Positions 47,721-57,082 of a stretch of 64,000 bases of DNA are shown here, piece after piece (positions within the stretch are counted from its first letter, which is position 1; each line of letters starts with the position of its first letter). Position numbers and translations under genes: made by a program. The notes under the pieces are model-generated. The model did no database searches and was not told the origin of the DNA. It worked only from the letters and a program-made list of their open reading frames with translations. This stretch comes from Candidatus Scatomonas merdigallinarum (GTDB lineage: Bacteria > Bacillota > Clostridia > Lachnospirales > Lachnospiraceae): NCBI GenBank assembly GCA_018716305.1, contig DVKB01000023.1, forward strand, positions 44,123-108,122, in the 5' to 3' direction.

Positions 47721-48617
47721 ATGGTAATGCAGAAATATCTGGACAAGGCGGAGGTGCTGATCGAGGCCCTGCCCTACATCCAGCGTTTTAACAGAAAGAT
47801 TATTGTGGTGAAATACGGCGGCAGCGCTATGGTGGACGAGGAACTGAAGAAAAATGTCATCAAAGATGTAGTGCTGCTGAAGCTGGTAGGCTTTAAACCC
47901 ATCATCGTCCACGGAGGCGGCAAGGAGATCTCCCGCTGGGTAGGAAAGGTAGGCATGGAGCCCCGGTTTGTCAACGGGCTGCGGGTTACCGATGAGGATA
48001 CCATGGAAGTGGCGGAGATGGTGCTGAATAAGGTGAATAAAGAACTGGTGAGCATGATCCAGTCTCTGGGTGTTCTGGGCGTGGGCATCAGCGGCAAGGA
48101 CGGAGGCCTTCTGAAAGCGGAACGGAAGCTTTCCGGAGGACAGGACATCGGCTATGTGGGACGGATTACGGATGTAAATCCCAAAGTCCTCTATGACCTG
48201 CTGGAGAAGGATTTCCTGCCGGTGGTCTGCCCCATCGGCATGGACGATGATTGCCACTCCTACAATATCAACGCGGATGACGCCGCCAGCGCCATTGCCG
48301 AGGCCATGAACGCGGAGAAGCTGGCATTCCTGACAGATATCGAAGGGGTTTACGCCGACAAGGACGATCCCTCCAGCCTGATCTCCGAGCTGACCCTGGA
48401 GGGGGCGGCCAGGCTGATCTCGGAAGGCCATGTGGGCGGGGGTATGATCCCTAAGCTGCAGAACTGCATCGACGCCATCAACAACGGGGTATCTCGGGTT
48501 CATATTCTGGACGGGCGGATTCCCCACTGTCTGCTGCTGGAGATCTTTACCAACAAAGGAATCGGAACGGCGATCCTGAAAAACGATGAGGAGAAATTTT
48601 ACAATGAAAACCAGTGA
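47721..48617 (+). CDS. argB: Acetylglutamate kinase
   Basis: ArgB phosphorylates N-acetylglutamate. The 298-residue enzyme has the amino-acid kinase fold: '[46 protein letters not shown]', and '[16 protein letters not shown]', '[28 protein letters not shown]'. The long N-terminal arm and '[28 protein letters not shown]' suggest the arginine-inhibitable, hexameric type, which is family knowledge, not visible as regulation here. ATG 47721 follows GAAAGAGGATGAGC. It overlaps argD by 14 bases. Confidence 0.96.
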   Translation: MVMQKYLDKAEVLIEALPYIQRFNRKIIVVKYGGSAMVDEELKKNVIKDVVLLKLVGFKPIIVHGGGKEISRWVGKVGMEPRFVNGLRVTDEDTMEVAEMVLNKVNKELVSMIQSLGVLGVGISGKDGGLLKAERKLSGGQDIGYVGRITDVNPKVLYDLLEKDFLPVVCPIGMDDDCHSYNINADDAASAIAEAMNAEKLAFLTDIEGVYADKDDPSSLISELTLEGAARLISEGHVGGGMIPKLQNCIDAINNGVSRVHILDGRIPHCLLLEIFTNKGIGTAILKNDEEKFYNENQ

Positions 48618-49791
48618 GTGCATTCAGAAATCAGAGCAGTACCTGCTGCATACTTACAACCGGGCTCCGGTAGTCTGGGAACGGGGGGAGGGCGTTCGCC
48701 TCTATGATGCCGACGGGAAGGAGTACCTGGATTTCGCCGCGGGCATCGCCGTGTACGCTCTGGGCTACGGAAATCCCGCCTACCGGGAGGCCCTGAAGGA
48801 TCAGATCGACAAGATCATCCACACCTCCAACCTGTATTATAATGTGCCCCAGGCGGAAGCCGCGGAAAAACTGGTGAAAGCCTCCGGCATGAGCAAAGTC
48901 TTTTTTACCAACAGCGGCACCGAAGCCATTGAGGGGGCCATTAAGGCGGCCAGAAAGTACGCTTACCTCCGGGACGGATCCACGGACCACGAGATCATCG
49001 CCATGAGGCAGTCCTTCCACGGGAGAAGCCTGGGTGCCCTGTCTGTCACCGGCAACGACCACTATCAGGAGCCTTTTAAACCTCTGATCGGAGGCATCCG
49101 TTTCGCGGATTTTAATGATCTGGACAGTGTGAAAGCACAGGTTACGGACAAGACCTGCGCCATTATCCTGGAGACGGTTCAGGGGGAGGGCGGCATCTTT
49201 CCTGGAACACGGGAATTTCTGGAAGGAATCCGGAAGCTCTGCGATGAGAGGGACATTCTTATGATCCTGGATGAGATCCAGTGCGGCATGGGCCGGACGG
49301 GATCTATGTTCGCCTGGCAGGAGTACGGGGTGAAACCGGATATTATGACCTGCGCTAAAGCCCTGGGCTGCGGCATTCCCGTGGGAGCCTTTGTGCTGAA
49401 TGAGAAGACGGCGGAGCATTCTCTGGTTCCCGGAGACCACGGAACCACCTACGGAGGAAATCCTCTGGCCTGCCGGGCGGTGAGCACAGTCTTTGACCTT
49501 TTTGAATCTCTGGAAATTGTGGAGCATGTGCGGAAGATTACCCCCTATCTGGAACAGAAACTGGAGGGGCTGGTACAGAAATATGACTGTTTCTCCGGAA
49601 GAAGAGGAAAAGGCCTGATGCAGGGTCTCATGGTGGAAGGCCGGCCTGTGGGAGAAATTGTGGGAAATGCTCTGAAAAACGGCCTGGTGGTTATCAGCGC
49701 GGAGAACAATGTGCTGCGGCTGGTGCCTCCGCTGATTATCGCGGAGAAAGATGTAGACGAGATGGCGGAGAAGCTGGAAGCTTCCCTGTAA
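48604..49791 (+). CDS. argD: Acetylornithine aminotransferase
   Basis: ArgD makes N-acetylornithine from N-acetylglutamate semialdehyde using PLP. The 395-residue class III aminotransferase has the PLP lysine at Lys252 in '[16 protein letters not shown]', '[18 protein letters not shown]' and '[13 protein letters not shown]'. The ATG lies inside the end of argB, with GATGAGGAG upstream, so translation is probably coupled. It is the last gene of the cluster; argF and carAB are absent here. Confidence 0.96.
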   Translation: MKTSECIQKSEQYLLHTYNRAPVVWERGEGVRLYDADGKEYLDFAAGIAVYALGYGNPAYREALKDQIDKIIHTSNLYYNVPQAEAAEKLVKASGMSKVFFTNSGTEAIEGAIKAARKYAYLRDGSTDHEIIAMRQSFHGRSLGALSVTGNDHYQEPFKPLIGGIRFADFNDLDSVKAQVTDKTCAIILETVQGEGGIFPGTREFLEGIRKLCDERDILMILDEIQCGMGRTGSMFAWQEYGVKPDIMTCAKALGCGIPVGAFVLNEKTAEHSLVPGDHGTTYGGNPLACRAVSTVFDLFESLEIVEHVRKITPYLEQKLEGLVQKYDCFSGRRGKGLMQGLMVEGRPVGEIVGNALKNGLVVISAENNVLRLVPPLIIAEKDVDEMAEKLEASL

Positions 49792-49854
49792 AGCGGATGA
49801 TGTATAGACCGCGCCCTTCCCAGACAGACTGATAGGAAAAAGGAGTGCGGTTTT

Positions 49855-50286
49855 ATGGCGGGAATTATAATCGCTCTGGTTTCCGGAGCGCTCATGAGTA
49901 TTCAGGGAATTTTTAATACAGAGGTGACAAAGCAGACCAGTATCTGGGTGGCGGCAGGCTGGGTACAGCTGTCGGCCCTGGCAGTCTGCGCGGCTGCCTG
50001 GCTTATGACCGGCCGGGAGAGTATCGGGGTCCTCTGGAAGATAGATCACAAGTACGCGCTTTTAGGCGGCGTTATAGGAGCTTTTATCACCATTACAGTG
50101 ATCAAGGGAACGGAGGCCTTGGGACCGGCCCGGGCTGCCATGCTGATTGTTCTGGCTCAGCTGACGGTCTCCTATGTGGCGGAACTGGCCGGCCTGTTCG
50201 GAGTGGAAAAACAGCCCTTTGAGTGGAGAAAACTCATAGGCCTGGCAGTTGCCGCCGCCGGTATTGTGGTGTTTAAATGGAAATAG
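49855..50286 (+). CDS. DMT-superfamily YdcZ/DUF606-type small membrane transporter
   Basis: A 143-residue membrane protein with about four to five hydrophobic helices and few charges ('IIIALVSGALMSIQGIFNTEVTKQTSIWVAAGWVQLSALAVCAAAWLM', 'ALLGGVIGAFITITVIKG', 'RAAMLIVLAQLTVSYVAELAG'). The length and the 'GALMSIQGxFN' motif fit the DUF606/YdcZ half-length drug/metabolite transporters. The substrate is unknown. ATG 49855 follows AAAAAGGAGTGCGG. Confidence 0.8.
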   Translation: MAGIIIALVSGALMSIQGIFNTEVTKQTSIWVAAGWVQLSALAVCAAAWLMTGRESIGVLWKIDHKYALLGGVIGAFITITVIKGTEALGPARAAMLIVLAQLTVSYVAELAGLFGVEKQPFEWRKLIGLAVAAAGIVVFKWK

Positions 50287-50292
50287 TTCTTC

Positions 50293-50321
50293 TTGTATTT
50301 GAAATCAAACTTCGCTATAAT
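50293..50321 (+). promoter_or_regulatory. Promoter of the comEA-like operon
   Basis: TTGTAT (50293-50298), a 17-base spacer and TATAAT (50316-50321). A small hairpin TATAGC-loop-GCTATA (50352-50369) abuts the GGAGAT ribosome site. Confidence 0.75.
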
Positions 50322-50382
50322 AAAACTAAGTTATGCATAGAACAGGGACCTTATAGCAGTCTGGCTATAGGAGATATGCAGA

Positions 50383-50982
50383 ATGATAAGTAAATACATT
50401 TGTGTGATGCTTTTGACAGCATGCGTGAGTTTATCTGCCGCCTGCGGGAAAGAGGGGACGATCTATGAGACCGCCGCCTCTTCAGAGACAGAGTCCGGAT
50501 CAGAATACGGGGACAGTTCCATATCAGAGAGCGCCCCGGAAGAGGAAGGTCCGGAACCGCAGGCGATTTTTGTCTATGTATGCGGGGCAGTAGAAAAGCC
50601 CGGCGTCTATGAACTTCCCCCGGGCAGCCGGGTCTATGAGGCCATAGCGGCGGCGGGGGGCATGACGGAAAACGCGGATGAAAAGAGGCTGAATCAGGCG
50701 GAGATCCTGGAGGACGGCCAGCAGGTCACGGTCTGGACGCCGGAGGAAGCGGCGGCAGTTCCCGTGGAGGGAGAGGCGGAAACCGGCAGCGGAAAAGTAA
50801 ATCTGAACACTGCCTCCAGGGAAACCCTGATGACTCTGCCGGGAATCGGGGAGGCCAAGGCGGACGCCATTCTGTCCTACCGGGAGGAACACGGCGGATT
50901 TAAAAATACAGAAGAAATTCAGCAGGTGGAGGGCATCAAGGAAAAAGTCTTTGAAAAAATCAAGGACCAGATCGAGGTATAG
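50383..50982 (+). CDS. ComEA-like DNA-binding lipoprotein (SLBB + helix-hairpin-helix)
   Basis: ComEA binds incoming double-stranded DNA at the cell surface. The 199-residue protein has an N-terminal signal with a lipobox-like 'LSAACGK' (lipidated Cys at 21), an acidic Ser-rich linker, an SLBB domain ('IFVYVCGAVEKPGVYELPPGSRVYEAIAAAGGM'), and a C-terminal helix-hairpin-helix pair ('KVNLNTASRETLMTLPGIGEAKADAILSYREEHGGF'). Most ComEA proteins use an uncleaved TM anchor; this one looks like a lipoprotein. It starts an operon-like run with a two-component system, a GerMN lipoprotein and comEC. Confidence 0.9.
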   Translation: MISKYICVMLLTACVSLSAACGKEGTIYETAASSETESGSEYGDSSISESAPEEEGPEPQAIFVYVCGAVEKPGVYELPPGSRVYEAIAAAGGMTENADEKRLNQAEILEDGQQVTVWTPEEAAAVPVEGEAETGSGKVNLNTASRETLMTLPGIGEAKADAILSYREEHGGFKNTEEIQQVEGIKEKVFEKIKDQIEV

Positions 50983-50991
50983 GAGAACGAG

Positions 50992-51681
50992 ATGGCAAAA
51001 AAGGTACTGGTTGTAGATGATGAGAAATTAATTGTAAAAGGAATCCGTTTTTCTCTGGAGCAGGATGGGATGGAGGTAGAGTGCGCCTATGACGGCGAGG
51101 AAGCTCTGAATATGGCAAGAGAAAAGGAATACGATATAATCCTGCTGGATCTGATGCTGCCCAAGCTGAACGGGCTGGAGGTCTGCCAGCAGATCCGGGA
51201 ATTTTCCAATGTACCCATAGTCATGCTTACTGCCAAGGGCGAGGATATGGACAAGATTCTGGGACTGGAGTACGGGGCGGATGATTATATTACGAAGCCT
51301 TTCAATATTCTGGAAGTAAAGGCCCGGATCAAGGCCATCATGCGGCGGACCTCCCGTCCGGCCCAGGCGGAGACCAAGGCAAAAGTCGTCCAGGTAGGGG
51401 ATCTGAAGCTGGACTGCGACAGCCGCAGAGTTTTTATCGGCTCCAGGGAGATCAATCTTACGGCAAAAGAGTTTGATGTGCTGGAACTGCTGGCTTTTAA
51501 TCCCAATAAGGTCTACAGCCGGGAAAATCTGCTGAATATTGTATGGGGCTACGAATACCCGGGAGATGTGCGGACGGTGGACGTACACATCCGCCGGCTC
51601 CGGGAAAAGATCGAGGAAAACCCCAGCGATCCGAAATACGTACATACGAAGTGGGGAGTTGGTTATTATTTCCAGGGCTAA
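50992..51681 (+). CDS. OmpR/PhoB-family response regulator
   Basis: A 229-residue two-domain regulator. The receiver begins 'KKVLVVDDEKLIVKGIRFSLEQDGMEVECAYDGEEALNMAREKEYDIILLDLMLPKLNG', with the phospho-accepting Asp53 and the conserved Lys in 'GADDYITKPFNILEVKARIKAI'. The C-terminal winged helix ends 'SRENLLNIVWGYEYPGDVRTVDVHIRRLREKIEENPSDPKYVHTKWGVGYYF'. It starts 9 bases after the comEA-like gene and overlaps the sensor kinase gene, so it is paired with that kinase. Confidence 0.95.
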   Translation: MAKKVLVVDDEKLIVKGIRFSLEQDGMEVECAYDGEEALNMAREKEYDIILLDLMLPKLNGLEVCQQIREFSNVPIVMLTAKGEDMDKILGLEYGADDYITKPFNILEVKARIKAIMRRTSRPAQAETKAKVVQVGDLKLDCDSRRVFIGSREINLTAKEFDVLELLAFNPNKVYSRENLLNIVWGYEYPGDVRTVDVHIRRLREKIEENPSDPKYVHTKWGVGYYFQG

Positions 51682-53113
51682 GGGGAAACACAGGTGGAAA
51701 TTTCTGCGCAGCGTGCGGTTCCGCATTATGGTCATCGTCATGCTCATGGGAATCATTCCCAGCATTGTGGTGGAAAATGTCATCGTTCAGAGTTATGAGG
51801 ACCGGGCGCTGTCACAGAGAACCATCATCATTCAGAATCAGAGCAATATCATCAGCAACCAGCTGGTGCAGCTGGGATATATGGAGGATCAGAGCAATGC
51901 GGTGATCAACGGCGAGATCAGCATGCTGACCAATATCTACGAGGGCAGGATCCTGATCATTAACCGGGATTATGAGGTGATTAAAGATACCTATGAACTG
52001 GACCGGGGCAAGTATCTGATCTCCAAAGAGGTTATCAACTGTTTTAACGGACAGGATACCAGCCAGTACGACAAAAGAAATCAGTACATTGAAATGACGG
52101 TTCCCATTTCTGACCCGGAATCCGCGGACAAAGAAATCATCGGCGTGATGCTCATCAGCGTTTCCACGGTGGAGATCAATGACAGCAAGGATATGCTGGA
52201 ACAGAGGGGAACGATGATCTTGGGGATTCTGGTAATCCTGATCCTGGTTTTCAGCTACATTTTGTCCGGGATCCTGGTGAAGCCTTTCCAGAAGATCACC
52301 CGCTCCATTGAGGAGCTGACAGACGGATATCTGGACGAGAGCATTTCCGTTCCGGATTACCTGGAGACAGAGTTAATCACCGACGCTTTCAACAAAATGC
52401 TGGCCCGGGTCAAGACCCTGGACGACTCCCGGCAGGAGTTTGTATCCAACGTGTCCCACGAGCTGAAGACGCCCCTGGCCTCCATGAAGGTGCTGGCAGA
52501 TTCTCTGAACGTGCAGGAGAATGTCCCCATTGAGCAGTATCAGGAATTTATGCGCGATATTTCGGAAGAGATCGACCGGGAAAATTCCATTATTACGGAT
52601 CTGCTTTCCCTGGTGAAGATGGATAAAAAAGCCTCAGACCTGAATATCGAGACGGTAAATATCAATGATCTGCTGGAACTGGTGCTGAAGCGTCTGCGGC
52701 CCATTGCCGGGAAGAAGCAGGTGGAACTGATCCTGGACAGCTTCCGTCCGGTGAACGCCGAGGTGGACGCTACCAAACTGACCCTGGCTTTTTCCAATCT
52801 GGTGGAAAACGCCATCAAATACAACCGGCCGGAGGGCGGCTGGGTAAGGGTCTCCCTGAATGCGGATCACAAATATTTCTATGTGACGGTGGCAGATTCC
52901 GGAATCGGCATTCCGGAGGAATCCCTGAATCACATTTTTGAAAGATTTTACAGGGTGGATAAGAGCCACTCCCGGGAGATCGGCGGCACCGGCCTGGGGC
53001 TGGCGATTACCAGAAGCGCCATCGTGATGCATCGGGGCGCCATCCGGGTCTACAGCAAAGAAAATGAGGGGACCACCTTTTCGGTGCGGATTCCCCTGGT
53101 ATACATCGCGTAG
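51659..53113 (+). CDS. Sensor histidine kinase (HAMP, HisKA, HATPase_c)
   Basis: The kinase partner of the preceding regulator. It has an N-terminal TM helix ('FRIMVIVMLMGIIPSIVVENVIV'), a ~150-residue extracellular sensor, a second TM ('MILGILVILILVFSYILSGILV'), a HAMP region ('KPFQKITRSIEELTDGYLDESI'), the phosphorylated His in 'FVSNVSHELKTPLASMKVL', and the ATP-binding 'FSNLVENAIKYN', 'VADSGIGIPEES' and 'GGTGLGLAITRSAI'. The start is uncertain: TTG 51659 gives 484 residues and sits right at a GGGGAG; GTG 51713 is possible. The signal it senses is unknown. Confidence 0.9.
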   Translation: MVIISRAKGKHRWKFLRSVRFRIMVIVMLMGIIPSIVVENVIVQSYEDRALSQRTIIIQNQSNIISNQLVQLGYMEDQSNAVINGEISMLTNIYEGRILIINRDYEVIKDTYELDRGKYLISKEVINCFNGQDTSQYDKRNQYIEMTVPISDPESADKEIIGVMLISVSTVEINDSKDMLEQRGTMILGILVILILVFSYILSGILVKPFQKITRSIEELTDGYLDESISVPDYLETELITDAFNKMLARVKTLDDSRQEFVSNVSHELKTPLASMKVLADSLNVQENVPIEQYQEFMRDISEEIDRENSIITDLLSLVKMDKKASDLNIETVNINDLLELVLKRLRPIAGKKQVELILDSFRPVNAEVDATKLTLAFSNLVENAIKYNRPEGGWVRVSLNADHKYFYVTVADSGIGIPEESLNHIFERFYRVDKSHSREIGGTGLGLAITRSAIVMHRGAIRVYSKENEGTTFSVRIPLVYIA

Positions 53114-53125
53114 GAGGGCAGGGGT

Positions 53126-54046
53126 ATGAAAAAAATTCTGGCATGCCTTCTGGCATGTCTGCTGGCTGCCGGGCTGGCCGGATGTTCCGGCGGAGGCGGC
53201 AGTGAAAAGGGAGAATACTACCTCTACTATCTAAACCGGGAAATGAATCAGCTGGTCCGGGAACCTTACGAGCCTGCAGGCCAGACGCCAGAGGAACTGT
53301 GTCTGGAGCTGGCGAAAGCGACGGAAGGGGAAGCGGAGCGGGAGGACTGTATGGGGCTGCTTCCGGAGGATGTGTCCATTGAGTCGGTCCGGTTCACGGA
53401 AGAGGGAATCCTGAACCTGGATATGAGCGGCTCCTACGAAGATATGAGTACCTCCCGGGAAATTCTGGTCCGCGCCGGGCTGGTGCGGACGTTTCTCCAG
53501 GTGGAGCAGGTGTCAAAAATCAGGATTCTGGTGGAGGGACTTCCCCTGCGGAATTCGCAGAATGAGGAAGTCGGCCTTCTGGATAATGACAGCTTTGTGG
53601 AAAATTCCGGAAAAGAGATCAATACCTATGAGAATGCCACCATGACTCTTTATTTTGCCAATGAGAGCGGGGACGGCCTGACGGCGGAGCAGCGGAATAT
53701 TTACTACAGCACCAATGTTCCCCTGGAGAGAGTGGTGGTAGAGCAGCTGGTAAAGGGTCCGGCGCAGGCAGGGCACTACGCGGTTCTGCCTCCGGAGCTG
53801 AAGATACTGAGCGTTACCGTCTCCGAGGGGATCTGCTATGTAAATTTCGATGAGACCTTTGTGAACCCTCCCCTTGACATTGAACCTGAGATTACAATTT
53901 ACGCCATTGCCAACTCGCTGGCGGAAACCTGCCATGTGAGCAGGGTGCAGTTTTCCGTCAACGGAAAAAGCGATGTAATGTTCCGCGACGCTATGAGTCT
54001 GGACCGGCTGTATGAGGAAAATACCAGGCTGATCCTGGAGGAATAA
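53126..54046 (+). CDS. GerMN-domain lipoprotein
   Basis: A 306-residue lipoprotein: 'MKKILACLLACLLAAGLAGC' is a signal peptide with the lipidated cysteine at 20, followed by a Gly-rich spacer. The rest carries two GerMN-like repeats, one around 'PEELCLELAKATEGEAEREDCMGLLPEDVSIESVRFTEEGILNLDMSGSYEDM' and the other 'TVPLERVVVEQLVKGPAQAGHYAVLPPELKILSVTVSEGICYVNFDETFV' region. GerM-type domains occur in sporulation and germination lipoproteins and in LpqB next to histidine kinases. It is placed right after a kinase, as LpqB is, so it may tune that kinase; this is inference. Confidence 0.85.
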   Translation: MKKILACLLACLLAAGLAGCSGGGGSEKGEYYLYYLNREMNQLVREPYEPAGQTPEELCLELAKATEGEAEREDCMGLLPEDVSIESVRFTEEGILNLDMSGSYEDMSTSREILVRAGLVRTFLQVEQVSKIRILVEGLPLRNSQNEEVGLLDNDSFVENSGKEINTYENATMTLYFANESGDGLTAEQRNIYYSTNVPLERVVVEQLVKGPAQAGHYAVLPPELKILSVTVSEGICYVNFDETFVNPPLDIEPEITIYAIANSLAETCHVSRVQFSVNGKSDVMFRDAMSLDRLYEENTRLILEE

Positions 54047-54051
54047 AATTT

Positions 54052-56307
54052 ATGAAAAAAAGGCCTTTATGCCTGGCGTGCATAGGCCTCATGATTCTGA
54101 TCTTTCTGATGAAGCTGGCAGGAGTTCCCCTGTGGGGGAAGCCTGCCGGCAGGTCGGAAATCCGTTCCGCTGTGCGGACGGGTGAGACCGTACATGTGAC
54201 AGGCCAAATCCAAGGGCGGGAAAAAACGGCCAATGCCGTCCGCTACTATCTGAATCCATCTTTTCTGATTGTTCAAAATCGACAAATCCCTTTACACAAA
54301 ATTTATATTATAACACAGACCGACAGGATATATCCGGTGGGAGGAATCCTGGAGGTGTCCGGGGCGCTGGAGCAGCCGGAAGAGCCGGGAAATCCGGGAC
54401 AGTTTCATGCCAGGGAATATTACGCCTGCCAGGGCATTTATTATTGCATGTGGGGGGAATCCCTGAAGCTTTTGAAGGAACCGGAGCACTGGCTGAAGGA
54501 ACATATGGCCCGGCTGCGGGAAAAACTGACGGCCCGGACAGCGGAACTGGTGCCGGAAAAACCGGCGGGGATACTGGCTGCCATGCTCTGGGGCGACAGG
54601 AGCCTTCTGGAGGAGGAGAGCAGCCTGAATTTTAAATTCGGGTCTTTATATCACATTCTTTCTATATCCGGAAGCCATATCAGCTGTCTGGGGATGGCGG
54701 TGTTCCGGCTGACCCGCAGAGTATTTCCAGGCAAGGTGATCCCCATCGCCGCCGCGGCAGCCTGTATGGGGTGGTACTGCCTGTTTACGGGAGCACAGGC
54801 CGCTACTGTCCGGGCCTACATTATGTTTGCCGCGGGACTGGGGGCCCGGCTCCTGGGACGCAGCTACGATATGCTCTGCGCGTTGGCGCTTTCCGGAATC
54901 CTGATCCTTCTGGAACAGCCCGGGTATCTTTTTTACAGCGGATTTCAGCTTTCTTTTACAGCGGTGCTGGGGATCGGACTGGTAAGTCCTGCTATGCTGC
55001 GGCTGCTGCCGGAACGGAAAAAACCCGGATCTGTTTTTTGCAGGTACCGGAGAAAGGCGCTGGAATCCCTGGTGTCCTGCGGAGCGGTGTGGCTGACGGC
55101 CCTGCCTTTAAGCGCCTTCTGGTTCTATGAAATCCCTCTGTGGGGAGTGTGGATGAACCTGCTGCTGCTTCCGGTGATGGGGCCGGTCATGATGCTGGGG
55201 CTGGCAGGATGTGTCCTGGGCCTGTTTCTGCCGGCGCTGGGGAAAACAGTCCTGTTCCTGCCGGCGCTGCTTCTGACAGGTTCGGAAAAACTTATGGAGC
55301 CCCTGCGGTTTCTGCCGGGAGGACTGTGGATCTGCGGACAGCCAGAGATATGGCAGATCGGGGCGGTATGCGCCGGGCTGGCACTGCTGGTATTCTGGCT
55401 TGGCAGAGAGAGAAAGAAAATAGAAAAAGGCCGGAGACTGGCGGCTGCAGGAAGCCTGCTTCTGCTGTGGATCCTGCTTTTTGCCAGGGCGGCGCCGGAA
55501 TTTTCCATTACCGCGCTGGATGTGGGGCAGGGGGACTGTCTGGTTCTGCAGACAGGAGAAGCCTGTTTTCTGGTGGACGGAGGAAGCAGCAGTGAAAACC
55601 GGGTAGGGCAGTACAGGATTCTTCCCTATCTGAAGCAGCAGGGAATCAGCAGGATAGAAGGGATTTTTATTACCCATCCGGATCAGGATCATATCAACGG
55701 GATCCTGGAGCTTCTGAAGGCTGTGGGAGAGCGGCAGGTACAGCTTTCCATAAATCGCCTGCTGCTTCCGGAATGGATGCGGGGAAAAGAGAGCGAAGGA
55801 GAACTGGCCCGGGCAGCCGGAAAAGCCGGAATTCCCATCCGGTATCTGAAGGCGGGGGACCGTGTCCGTTCCGGGGAATGCGCCATGGAAATTCTCTGGC
55901 CGGAAGCGGGAGCGGAACCGGCGGAAGGAGAAGAAAACAGCGCTTCCCTGGTGTTGAAGGTGCGGTGGAAAGATTTTGACGCGCTGCTGACCGGCGATCT
56001 GGAAGGGGAGGGGGAACAGGAGCTGCTGGGACGGCTGGGTCCCTGCGAGTATCTGAAAGTGGCGCACCACGGTTCCGGCAATTCTACGGGAAAGGAGTTC
56101 CTGGACGCGGTGCGGCCGGAAATCTGCGTGATTTCGGTGCCGGAACACAGCGTCTACGGCCATCCTCATCCCGAAGTACTGGAGCGGATCCGGGAAGCGG
56201 GAGGAGAAATTTTTACCACCGGGGAACAGGGAGCAGTGCGGGTTACCGTAGAAAACGGCAGGGTCCGGGTCAGGGCCTTTCGCGGGGCAAGGCAAAATAA
56301 CTTTTGA
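54052..56307 (+). CDS. comEC: DNA internalization competence protein ComEC/Rec2
   Basis: The inner-membrane channel for single-stranded DNA uptake. The 751-residue protein has an N-terminal DUF4131-like part ('VHVTGQIQGREKTANAVRYYLNP'), a multi-helix Competence domain ('FGSLYHILSISGSHISCLGMAVFRLTRRV' and later 'SGFQLSFTAVLGIGLVSP'), and a C-terminal metallo-beta-lactamase domain ('LDVGQGDCLVLQTGEACFLVDGG', 'GIFITHPDQDHINGILELL', 'VAHHGSGNST'). All zinc-site motifs are present, so it looks functional. ATG 54052 follows GGAGGAATAAAATT. It ends as a promoter for the next gene begins. Confidence 0.95.
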   Translation: MKKRPLCLACIGLMILIFLMKLAGVPLWGKPAGRSEIRSAVRTGETVHVTGQIQGREKTANAVRYYLNPSFLIVQNRQIPLHKIYIITQTDRIYPVGGILEVSGALEQPEEPGNPGQFHAREYYACQGIYYCMWGESLKLLKEPEHWLKEHMARLREKLTARTAELVPEKPAGILAAMLWGDRSLLEEESSLNFKFGSLYHILSISGSHISCLGMAVFRLTRRVFPGKVIPIAAAAACMGWYCLFTGAQAATVRAYIMFAAGLGARLLGRSYDMLCALALSGILILLEQPGYLFYSGFQLSFTAVLGIGLVSPAMLRLLPERKKPGSVFCRYRRKALESLVSCGAVWLTALPLSAFWFYEIPLWGVWMNLLLLPVMGPVMMLGLAGCVLGLFLPALGKTVLFLPALLLTGSEKLMEPLRFLPGGLWICGQPEIWQIGAVCAGLALLVFWLGRERKKIEKGRRLAAAGSLLLLWILLFARAAPEFSITALDVGQGDCLVLQTGEACFLVDGGSSSENRVGQYRILPYLKQQGISRIEGIFITHPDQDHINGILELLKAVGERQVQLSINRLLLPEWMRGKESEGELARAAGKAGIPIRYLKAGDRVRSGECAMEILWPEAGAEPAEGEENSASLVLKVRWKDFDALLTGDLEGEGEQELLGRLGPCEYLKVAHHGSGNSTGKEFLDAVRPEICVISVPEHSVYGHPHPEVLERIREAGGEIFTTGEQGAVRVTVENGRVRVRAFRGARQNNF

Positions 56308-56332
56308 CCGATGTTTCAGAATATGGTATTCT
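56304..56332 (+). promoter_or_regulatory. Promoter with operator-like dyad upstream of the glycosyltransferase gene
   Basis: TTGACC (56304-56309), a 17-base spacer and TATTCT (56327-56332). AGAATA-TGG-TATTCT (56318-56332) is a perfect dyad covering the -10 box. The predicted transcription start (about 56339-56341) is at or next to the ATG. Confidence 0.55.
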
Positions 56333-56341
56333 ATATCCGTT

Positions 56342-57082
56342 ATGGGTAGTTTATATATTATTATTCCCGCGTATAATGAAGAAGCAAATATAGGAAAGGT
56401 GCTGGATGAATGGTATCCGGTGGTGGAAGCGCATCCGGGGGCAGGCAGATCCAGATTGGTGGTGGTCAACGACGGCAGCCGGGACAGTACCGGAAGGATT
56501 CTGGAGGAGTACGCCGCCGGACATCCGCTGCTGGTCCACCTGAATGAGGAAAACCGGGGCCATGGAGGCGCTGTGCTTCGGGGATACCGCTATGCGGTCC
56601 AAAACAAGGCGGACTACGTATTTCAGACAGACAGCGACGGGCAGACCCGGCCGGAGGAGTTCGAAGCGTTCTGGAACCGGCGGAGAGAATACGCCATGGT
56701 CATCGGCTGGCGGAGCGGGCGGCAGGACGGATGTTCCAGGGTGATAGTGACCATAGTGCTGCGGATGGTGCTCCGGCTCTGCTTCCATGTGTCTGTGAAG
56801 GATGCCAATACTCCGTACCGCCTGATGGAGGCCGGGCAGCTCAGGGAAAATCTGAAGCTGATTCCGGACAACGCGCCCCTCTCCAATGTGCTGCTGTCGG
56901 TGGCTTATGTAAAGCAAAAACAGCCGGTGGCCTGGCTGCCTATTACCTTCCGCCCCCGCCAGGGAGGAGTGAATTCCATCAATCTGAAAAAGATCTTCCG
57001 CATCGGCCGGAAGGCCCTTGGAGATTTTATCAGTCTGAACCGGCAGTGGAGCCGCCGCTTCAGACAGGAGCGAAGAAAGTGA
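56342..57082 (+). CDS. Family 2 glycosyltransferase
   Basis: A 246-residue GT-A fold enzyme. 'LYIIIPAYNEEANIGKVLDEWY' at the start, 'RLVVVNDGSRDSTGRIL' with the first Asp motif, 'QTDSDGQTRPEEF' (DSDG nucleotide-metal motif), and the Q/RxxRW-like 'WSRRFRQERR' end. It may transfer a sugar to a membrane lipid or polymer; no TM helix is present except a weak 'VIVTIVLRMVLRLCF'. No ribosome site is seen before ATG 56342. It overlaps holA by 4 bases at its end. Confidence 0.88.
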   Translation: MGSLYIIIPAYNEEANIGKVLDEWYPVVEAHPGAGRSRLVVVNDGSRDSTGRILEEYAAGHPLLVHLNEENRGHGGAVLRGYRYAVQNKADYVFQTDSDGQTRPEEFEAFWNRRREYAMVIGWRSGRQDGCSRVIVTIVLRMVLRLCFHVSVKDANTPYRLMEAGQLRENLKLIPDNAPLSNVLLSVAYVKQKQPVAWLPITFRPRQGGVNSINLKKIFRIGRKALGDFISLNRQWSRRFRQERRK

